Source: Agaribacterium haliotis (GTDB lineage Bacteria > Pseudomonadota > Gammaproteobacteria > Pseudomonadales > Cellvibrionaceae). From it: 64,000 nucleotides of DNA. Shown one piece after another: positions 58,528 to 64,000 of the stretch. The stretch's first letter is position 1, and the number at the start of each line of letters is the position of its first letter. Location of the stretch: the NCBI RefSeq assembly GCF_002312815.1, contig NZ_NKQJ01000014.1, positions 56,778-120,777 on the forward strand, given 5' to 3'. The notes beneath the pieces were generated by a model. It saw only the letters and a list, made by a program, of their open reading frames with translations, was not told the origin of the DNA and did not search any database. The translations under genes were made by a program, and so were the position numbers.

Positions 58528-60888
58528 ATGGTGTTGTCGAAGGGGGGTGTTTACCGATATCTGTTAGTGCTTACCTACCTCTTAAGTTCGATGACACTGA
58601 GCCCTATAAGCGCCTTTGCGGCGCAAAATTTACCAGAAAACCTGTTTGATCTTTCTCTAGAGCAGTTGCTCGCCATTGAAGTGGATATCGCCAGCAACCT
58701 AAACGCGCCTGTTTCTCGTCAGCCCGCCTCCATATCCACCATCACTGAAGAAGATATTCGCTTAAGCGGCGCGCGCACGCTAAACGAGCTGCTGACCATG
58801 TTTGTGCCCGGCTATTTTATGGTTGAGGATCAGGACGATTCGATCGCGGCTTTTCGCGGCCTGGTGGCCGATAACAACTCTAAAGTACAGCTGTTGTTAA
58901 ACGGTCAGAAATTAAATGCCGAGTGGTTTTGGGGCGCGCCAGATGCGGTGCTCAACGGTTTGGATTTGAATTATATTGCGCGCGTTGAGGTGGTTCGCGG
59001 GCCGGGTTCGGTTACCCAGGGCCAGGGCGCGCTTCTTGGGCTTATCAATATCGTTACGCGCTCGCCACTTAGCAGTGGCTTTAGTGCAAAGCTTAGTCGC
59101 GGCAAGGATGAATATGAGCAAAATAAGCTTGAGTTAAGTTATTTGGCCGAACAGTGGCACCTGCACGCGTATTTGTCCGAAGGCGGCTACGATGGCCAAT
59201 TGATGCCGAATAAAGGTTGGGCCGAAGCGTACAGCGAACAGGGCTTAACGGTTGTTGAGCGCCAGCACCACCTCAAGCGCGCAGACTACACAAATGTGCA
59301 ATTGCAGCTTGGCATCGGCGCATTTGAGCTCGCGTATGCCGGCTTTGACCAGCGCCGCGACTTATACAACTTTTTTAGAGATCGCGAGCAGGTTGAACAA
59401 AAACTTCAGCTTTTATCTGCAAGTTACGAGCGCGATCTAAGTACCGCTATTGCGATTCAGCTCGACGCTCACATGGCACAGGACGATTACGCTTTATACA
59501 GCCACGGTGGCAACCTTAAAAGCGCTAGCAGGCTCAGTTACGAACAAAGCGTGCGCAGTGATATTGACGGTATGGTGCCCGTCGCCGATGCCAGCGTGGC
59601 GCCGGGTTTACGTATGGGCGGGGCGAGAGAAGAGCGCCAGGGTTTTAAAGGCCTTGTGCAGATAAACCTTCCAGAGCAAAAGCTTAATATGGCAGCTGGC
59701 CTGGAATATATGCACTTTAGCTCTGGCAGATTAGATCAAAAAAACAGCAACTTTATTTTAAACGATGAAATTCAAACGCTGGGCTTGGAAAGTAACGGTA
59801 ACGGTGGCTTTAGCCAGGGCAGCGATGTCAATCTAAGTAACCGTTGGGTTAAGCCTTATGAGTCGGATGTGCTCAGCTTATTTTTTGAAGGCGCTTACCA
59901 GCTAAGCGAGGCTTATCAACTTTTTGCCGCGTTTCGCTATGACAAACACCCCGAGTGGGGCGCGCAACTTAGCCCGCGCTTGGGCGCATTTTATTCACCG
60001 AGCAGTGAAGACCTATTCAGGCTAAGCTGGCAGCGCGGTTTTCGCGGAGCGGTGGGCGTGCAGTACGCAGGTGGTTATGTTCAGGATGGCCTGCTGGCCG
60101 AAAGCAGCTTTTCTGCAGTGAATGATATTTCTACGACACACGCGGATTTTGACTGGGATGGCATCGCCGCAAACGATGATAAAACGCTGTTGCCGACATC
60201 GCCCGAAACCATAGACTCCGTTGAACTCGCTTACACTCGCGAACAACAAAAATGGCGTTTTAGCAGTGTGCTTTTTTATAACTCGGTGAAAGATATTCTT
60301 ACCGCCGAGGCGCACGGTTATGAAGGGCTGGCCTATGGCGATAAGGTGGGCGACGACCTTATCGCGTCGTGGGGCGGCAACTGGTATTACCAAAACCAGC
60401 AGGGGCGCCTCGATCATATTGGCGCTGAGCTTGAGGCTCAACTTCAGGGCGAAAAAACCTGGCTATCGTTTAGTCATGCTTATGTGGATATTGTTCACGC
60501 CGACCCGGGAACGCTTGGCATTTATGCAAGGCCCGGCAACAAAATAGCGGCCTATCCGCAAAATGTCAGCCGCGCGCATTTACGCTATAAGTTGCCGTGG
60601 TCTTTCGGGGCACTTACCTTCACCAGCCACTACAATCACCTGCGCTACTGGGGCTACAGCGCTCCGAATGGCGCATCCATGCCGGGTGCCAATGTCGCAA
60701 ATTTGGGCTTGGGGATAAATAGCCAGCTTGGCCGGAATCTCTTTGCTGTCGATTTTATAGTAAAAAATATTTGGGATACCGATGCGCTTTACCCAATGAA
60801 CGGCACAGGAGAATCAAACGGCGCAGAGGGAACGCCATCGCTGGAACAGCGAAGCCTTTGGTTGAGTATGACGTATCAGTTTAAATGA
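58528..60888 (+). CDS. TonB-dependent outer-membrane receptor
   Basis: A 786-residue TonB-dependent receptor. Signal peptide to about residue 31 (SAFA-AQ). A TonB-box-like LFDLSLEQLLAIEVD stretch precedes the plug domain (about 50-175): PASISTITEEDIRLSGARTLNELLTMFVPGYF, VQLLLNGQKLN, IARVEVVRGPGSVTQGQGALLGLINIVTR. The rest is a 22-strand barrel ending in LEQRSLWLSMTYQFK, i.e. a terminal aromatic motif. The short CirA/vitamin-like plug points to a small ligand such as a siderophore, heme, metal chelate or oligosaccharide; I cannot tell which. It follows the cytochrome genes after their terminator, so it is a separate transcript. Confidence 0.92.
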   Translation: MVLSKGGVYRYLLVLTYLLSSMTLSPISAFAAQNLPENLFDLSLEQLLAIEVDIASNLNAPVSRQPASISTITEEDIRLSGARTLNELLTMFVPGYFMVEDQDDSIAAFRGLVADNNSKVQLLLNGQKLNAEWFWGAPDAVLNGLDLNYIARVEVVRGPGSVTQGQGALLGLINIVTRSPLSSGFSAKLSRGKDEYEQNKLELSYLAEQWHLHAYLSEGGYDGQLMPNKGWAEAYSEQGLTVVERQHHLKRADYTNVQLQLGIGAFELAYAGFDQRRDLYNFFRDREQVEQKLQLLSASYERDLSTAIAIQLDAHMAQDDYALYSHGGNLKSASRLSYEQSVRSDIDGMVPVADASVAPGLRMGGAREERQGFKGLVQINLPEQKLNMAAGLEYMHFSSGRLDQKNSNFILNDEIQTLGLESNGNGGFSQGSDVNLSNRWVKPYESDVLSLFFEGAYQLSEAYQLFAAFRYDKHPEWGAQLSPRLGAFYSPSSEDLFRLSWQRGFRGAVGVQYAGGYVQDGLLAESSFSAVNDISTTHADFDWDGIAANDDKTLLPTSPETIDSVELAYTREQQKWRFSSVLFYNSVKDILTAEAHGYEGLAYGDKVGDDLIASWGGNWYYQNQQGRLDHIGAELEAQLQGEKTWLSFSHAYVDIVHADPGTLGIYARPGNKIAAYPQNVSRAHLRYKLPWSFGALTFTSHYNHLRYWGYSAPNGASMPGANVANLGLGINSQLGRNLFAVDFIVKNIWDTDALYPMNGTGESNGAEGTPSLEQRSLWLSMTYQFK

Positions 60889-60911
60889 CGTGCCCTTACT
60901 GGTCCCGGTTT

Positions 60912-61290
60912 TTAGTCAAATACAATATCGCTGTACCACTCTTCCAAAGAATAAAAACTAAGCCCAGTGGGGCTAATGCTTTCCATTGCTTCTTTAACGG
61001 ATTGATGTACCAAGAATACTGATGTTTTTTCTAAGAGAAAAAACATCAGTCTCTTTTCAAGTGCAATGTCCTCGAGCTTATCTTCAGCTAACACTAGTTT
61101 TTCAAACTCAAAGATATGACCTGTTTTGGATAAATTCCTATCAGATTGGGTTCACCAAGCTTAAGTTTTAGTTGAGTTGGATCGTTTACGGCTGCACCAA
61201 TCCATATTTCCCTGAAGCTTGATCCCATTCAAACAATGAATGGTGATCATTGTTTTCTCGCTCAACAACGTAGTACTTGTTGTTAATCAT
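60912..61290 (-). pseudogene. Frameshifted DUF1629/Imm-like immunity protein
   Basis: Three pieces in different frames together look like one protein of about 125 residues. It starts at the ATG at 61290 (INNKYYVVERENNDHHSLFE) and continues, after a frameshift near 61225-61230, as GSSFREIWIGAAVNDPTQ and LKLGEPNLIGIYPKQ. After a second shift near 61110 it continues TGHIFEFEKLVLAEDKLEDI to LMFFLLEKTSVFLVHQSV, with LTGLSFYSL-like PTGLSFYSLEEWYSDIVFD at the end. That ending resembles the C-terminus of DUF1629/immunity-type proteins. No toxin gene is beside it. A single intact 60-codon frame at 60912-61094 would be only the tail of this. Confidence 0.6.
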
Positions 61291-61419
61291 TATTTATATC
61301 GTTTGATTATTCCGGAGTCGCTAAATTGGCCGTGAAGAGAAATATGAGATAGATTCTATCTACAAGTAGAAAATCTTTGAAATGCTAGAAATTAAATAAT
61401 GTTCTCGCGGTTTAAATTC

Positions 61420-62916
61420 CTAAAAACGATCTCTAAGAGTTGATATTTGGTGTTCAGTGACTTTGCTTGTTAGGCGCTGTAGCCGCTGATTAACAACCTC
61501 AATTGGTGACGAGTCAAATATATGAGGGATGTTGTCGCCTTCGAATAACAAGCTTCGGCTATTTGCTTGAACATATGCAGCAGGGATATTTAGGTTAGCT
61601 AAATCGATTTTTTCTTTTTGATATATCATTTCAGCAGACGCTCTAAATTTTCCATCTGCAGTTTTAAGATCCTGCTCCATAAAGGAGCTCCAAGAGTTAT
61701 CAGAATATGATGAAAAATATGTCGCGGACATGCGCTCCGATAACAAGCCTGCGTATACTCGAGTTGCTCTTATTGGAACTCTAAATACAAGCTCGGGAGA
61801 TATAAGGTTAAGTATGTCCTGCTTATTTTCAGCTAAAAAATCGTTTGCTAATCGTATACCTTTTGAAAAATATTCAAAATATTCAACAGCGGGAGCAATT
61901 CTGGCTCCATTAACCTCAACAGCACTTTTGCTTTTGTATAAGGCCAGTTCTCTATGTTCACTGGAGAGTCTTACCTGAAGGCCTGAATATGGATCAGGTC
62001 GAAAATAAAAATCTACGCAACTCAATCCACCATAATCTAGGTCTAGATCGTCGTATTTATCGTGATTGAAGAACAGTGAGCTGATGTCGTGAAACTCATC
62101 TCTTTCCCTTTTTAATAGATAGGACTCAGCAATTTTTGAAAACCTTGGCTGACAAATTGTTTCGCAATCTATAACAATCGGTCCATGTAGTGTGGCCATG
62201 ATATTTTCGAAATGAAGGTCTGAAGAGTTTAATACTCCCGCAACTCCATATAAAACACCACCACAGAACGCAAAATTTTTCGCGTCACTCTCCGAAAGTA
62301 AAGGCTGATACGTGACACCCTCCATCCAATGATAACCACTAAATACCAAGGATCGGGGGGATAGAAGTGGAAGGCCATTGTCTAGAAAAAGAGAAGATAT
62401 ATTAGATAAAAGCTTAGATCCATCGCCTGTTCTAGGTTTATAAAACACCATCTCCGACGAAGTAAACTTTAACTCTAAGACATGTAGCCCATGATGCTTG
62501 TCAGCGCTTGCAACATTTACAGCTTTCAAAACGCTATCTCTAGAAATAAATCCCTCGTCTCTTAAGCTTTTAAGGTCCTTTTCAAGTCTAGCTTCAAGCA
62601 GGAGGTATTCCTCGATTAGTTGGGCAACTTGCTGATATAAGACCCTATCAAAAGCAACGCAGTTTTTTAAATATGAGCGGAGCCAATGTGTAAGTGACCA
62701 TTCTGAAATGTTATTGAAATGATGCTCATGAGCGCTTTTTAAAGGTGTGCAAAACCGGTTGATTAACATTGATAGTTCAGTTCTCAATCCATCGAAAATG
62801 GCTTCATTTGAAGGTAACTGAAATTTAATATCACTTAATATTTCAGATGAGACGCTATCAATTTTATCCGTCGATCCTCCCCCGTTTGAGTTTCTAATTA
62901 AGTCTGATATTAGCAT
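61420..62916 (-). CDS. Stand-alone LanM-type lanthipeptide dehydratase domain (no cyclase)
   Basis: A 498-residue protein matching the DUF4135 dehydratase domain of class II lanthipeptide synthetases, which phosphorylates and eliminates Ser/Thr in a precursor peptide. The kinase-like motifs are there: VFYKPRTGD (Lys160), NSSDLHFENIM (Asp233, His235, Asn238), and IVIDCETICQP (Asp250, Glu252). LanM enzymes are usually 900-1000 residues with a C-terminal LanC-like cyclase carrying zinc ligands; this protein stops at the end of the dehydratase, with no cyclase gene seen. It overlaps the JmjC/cupin gene by 7 bases. Codon use and AT content differ from the genes to its left. Could be truncated or a natural stand-alone enzyme. 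No precursor peptide found. Confidence 0.8.
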   Translation of the reverse strand: MLISDLIRNSNGGGSTDKIDSVSSEILSDIKFQLPSNEAIFDGLRTELSMLINRFCTPLKSAHEHHFNNISEWSLTHWLRSYLKNCVAFDRVLYQQVAQLIEEYLLLEARLEKDLKSLRDEGFISRDSVLKAVNVASADKHHGLHVLELKFTSSEMVFYKPRTGDGSKLLSNISSLFLDNGLPLLSPRSLVFSGYHWMEGVTYQPLLSESDAKNFAFCGGVLYGVAGVLNSSDLHFENIMATLHGPIVIDCETICQPRFSKIAESYLLKRERDEFHDISSLFFNHDKYDDLDLDYGGLSCVDFYFRPDPYSGLQVRLSSEHRELALYKSKSAVEVNGARIAPAVEYFEYFSKGIRLANDFLAENKQDILNLISPELVFRVPIRATRVYAGLLSERMSATYFSSYSDNSWSSFMEQDLKTADGKFRASAEMIYQKEKIDLANLNIPAAYVQANSRSLLFEGDNIPHIFDSSPIEVVNQRLQRLTSKVTEHQISTLRDRF

Positions 62917-64000
62917 TTATCAAACTCCAGTAAGCCCAGTGCCAATAATTTTCCACACAAACTAATCGCATCACTTTTAGATATACCAGAATTCGTGGAT
63001 ATTAATGTAGGTGAAAATCGCTGATTTTCATTTATTGCCTGTAAAGCTTTGTAATATCCGGCAGAAATGTTGATTTTTGAAGGGCCCGAATCTCTTACAC
63101 CATAGTCAAATAATAAGCCAATCACTTCGATGGTTTTAAAGTCATTCAGGAGTTTATAATTAATTGGTTCTAATCTTGATAATACTAAGGCATCGACTTC
63201 CGATAGGTTGTCTATGGTCAGCGTACTCTCTAAGGTGCTCCCAGGGAGATATAATCTAGGTCGCTTTTCTTTGTCCCTCATTCCAATATTTGTTAATTCA
63301 ACCTTATTTATCGCACTTATTAGTTTTTCTGATCTACAAAGAGGGCTCCTCAGATGTTCGTCGAGATGGCTATACTCTTGAATTTTATTTATTAGGCCGT
63401 CTGCGACTGTTAATGGGTGAATTCCAACTGATAAATGTAATGACCCAGAATCACCAGGCAAGCCTTTGTGAATATGCCCGCGAGGTATAAATAAGACATT
63501 TCCCGGCTTTAGCTCAGCACTCAAATACTCGTTTCCGGCTTGATTCTGATCGATAGGGGGTTTAAACATACCTTCAATAGGATACGGAATACGGGGTTTA
63601 GCTACAGACCATAGCTTAGTCCCATGGATCTGAACCAAAAATACATCAACCTCATCATAATGATAGCCAAAACAATGCAGTGACGATGGAGATAAAAACG
63701 CTGTTACAAATGCTCTAGCTCCCTTGGGGTAGTAGCTACAGATTTCATCACATAGATGTGCAACGATTGGATTCAGGTGGTCAAGCTTATTAAATATGGC
63801 AGTGTAGCCATTAGCCAGTGACTCAAAAATCCACTGGAGAGAATCTTGTTTAGCGGCGGCATATACTGGATAAATTTCTTTATCTTCTCCTGCCATCCGA
63901 ATATTATTTCTGATATGAGCCCTATTGACCCATAAATCTTTTTCAAAGTCAGAAAGTGAATATTCAAAATCAGGAAAAGCTTCATCCAATTCAAATGCTC
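62910..64000 (-). CDS. JmjC/cupin-4 oxygenase-like protein (N-terminus beyond window)
   Basis: At least 363 residues of a cupin superfamily protein of the JmjC/cupin-4 (YcfD/MINA-like) class; the frame is open to the right edge and no good start lies inside. Iron ligands are likely in LHCFGYHYDEVDVFLVQIHGTKLW (HxD) and FIPRGHIHKGLPGDSGSLHLSVGIHP (His). The C-terminal part (about 230-360) is a winged-helix-like region. YcfD-type enzymes hydroxylate arginine of ribosomal proteins; related genes next to lanthipeptide enzymes hydroxylate precursor peptides. Because it overlaps the dehydratase by 7 bases and is AT-rich like it, I infer a peptide-tailoring role. Partial gene. Confidence 0.8.
   Translation of the reverse strand, partial: AFELDEAFPDFEYSLSDFEKDLWVNRAHIRNNIRMAGEDKEIYPVYAAAKQDSLQWIFESLANGYTAIFNKLDHLNPIVAHLCDEICSYYPKGARAFVTAFLSPSSLHCFGYHYDEVDVFLVQIHGTKLWSVAKPRIPYPIEGMFKPPIDQNQAGNEYLSAELKPGNVLFIPRGHIHKGLPGDSGSLHLSVGIHPLTVADGLINKIQEYSHLDEHLRSPLCRSEKLISAINKVELTNIGMRDKEKRPRLYLPGSTLESTLTIDNLSEVDALVLSRLEPINYKLLNDFKTIEVIGLLFDYGVRDSGPSKINISAGYYKALQAINENQRFSPTLISTNSGISKSDAISLCGKLLALGLLEFDKC

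Noticed and set aside
60912..61094. A separate 60-codon gene
   Set aside because: It has only a GTG start without a ribosome site and continues an upstream reading frame broken by frameshifts, so it is described as part of a pseudogene.
1..64000. tRNA, rRNA, insertion sequence, phage attachment or replication origin
   Set aside because: None was recognisable by reading; a dedicated search could find degenerate ones.

Overview
The window looks like chromosome of a marine, polysaccharide-degrading gammaproteobacterium of the Cellvibrionaceae type (Saccharophagus/Teredinibacter/Simiduia-like). This rests on the secreted glycosidases with Ser-Pro linkers and CBM2/CBM6-type modules, the many outer-membrane lipoproteins, a TonB-dependent receptor, and gamma-type housekeeping genes (miaB, phoH, DUF1820, ybfF, adhE, focA). 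The genus is an inference; there is no rRNA or tRNA in the window.

Layout. 1-2965: phoH (partial) and miaB on the minus strand, separated by a plus-strand periplasmic binding-protein gene. 3168-7161 (minus): a four-gene operon of an MMPL/RND-type exporter, a LolA-like periplasmic protein, a small membrane protein and a DUF2147 protein. 7344-8054: a TetR regulator divergent from it. 8268-25593 (plus): a compact cluster of 16 genes: thermostable-hemolysin-family protein, two AMP-dependent acyl ligases, TauD-type oxygenase, darcynin-family protein, AurF-like diiron enzyme, MFS exporter, a degenerate and an intact class III aminotransferase, a GNAT/FemAB-like + alpha-oxoamine synthase fusion, an acyl carrier protein, a gluconate-dehydrogenase-subunit-3-like protein with a GMC oxidoreductase, a phytoene-desaturase-like flavoprotein, an SDR and a small Tat-signal protein. 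Two palindromes with the same core, AAATGAC-N5-GTCATTT, lie in the exporter/TetR divergent promoter and just upstream of the 16-gene cluster. I therefore read 3168-25593 as one TetR-controlled locus that makes and exports an unknown amino-ketone or amino-alcohol lipid. It is the best candidate here for an undescribed system.

25753-26849: DUF1820 and ybfF. 26924-32875 (minus): agar/carbohydrate region with a CBM lipoprotein, a KDPG-type aldolase and two GH16 enzymes, one with a GlyGly-CTERM tail. 33393-41395: OFA-type MFS, CNNM/CBS protein, CorA/ZntB-type transporter, adhE and focA (fermentation). 41769-53168: a sugar-type binding protein with a repeat-rich N-terminus, a secreted Ig-repeat/heme protein, a CBM2-GH5 cellulase, a four-FAS1 lipoprotein and a large orphan lipoprotein. 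53569-60888: DUF2780 lipoprotein, then a cytochrome set (penta-heme lipoprotein with four P460-like repeats, a monoheme-porin fusion, a c553-type cytochrome) followed by a TonB-dependent receptor; this could be an outer-membrane electron-transfer system.

60912-64000 (minus): visibly AT-richer DNA with a frameshifted immunity-like pseudogene, a stand-alone LanM-type dehydratase lacking the cyclase domain, and a JmjC/cupin-4 protein running off the right edge. It looks like a horizontally acquired RiPP locus.
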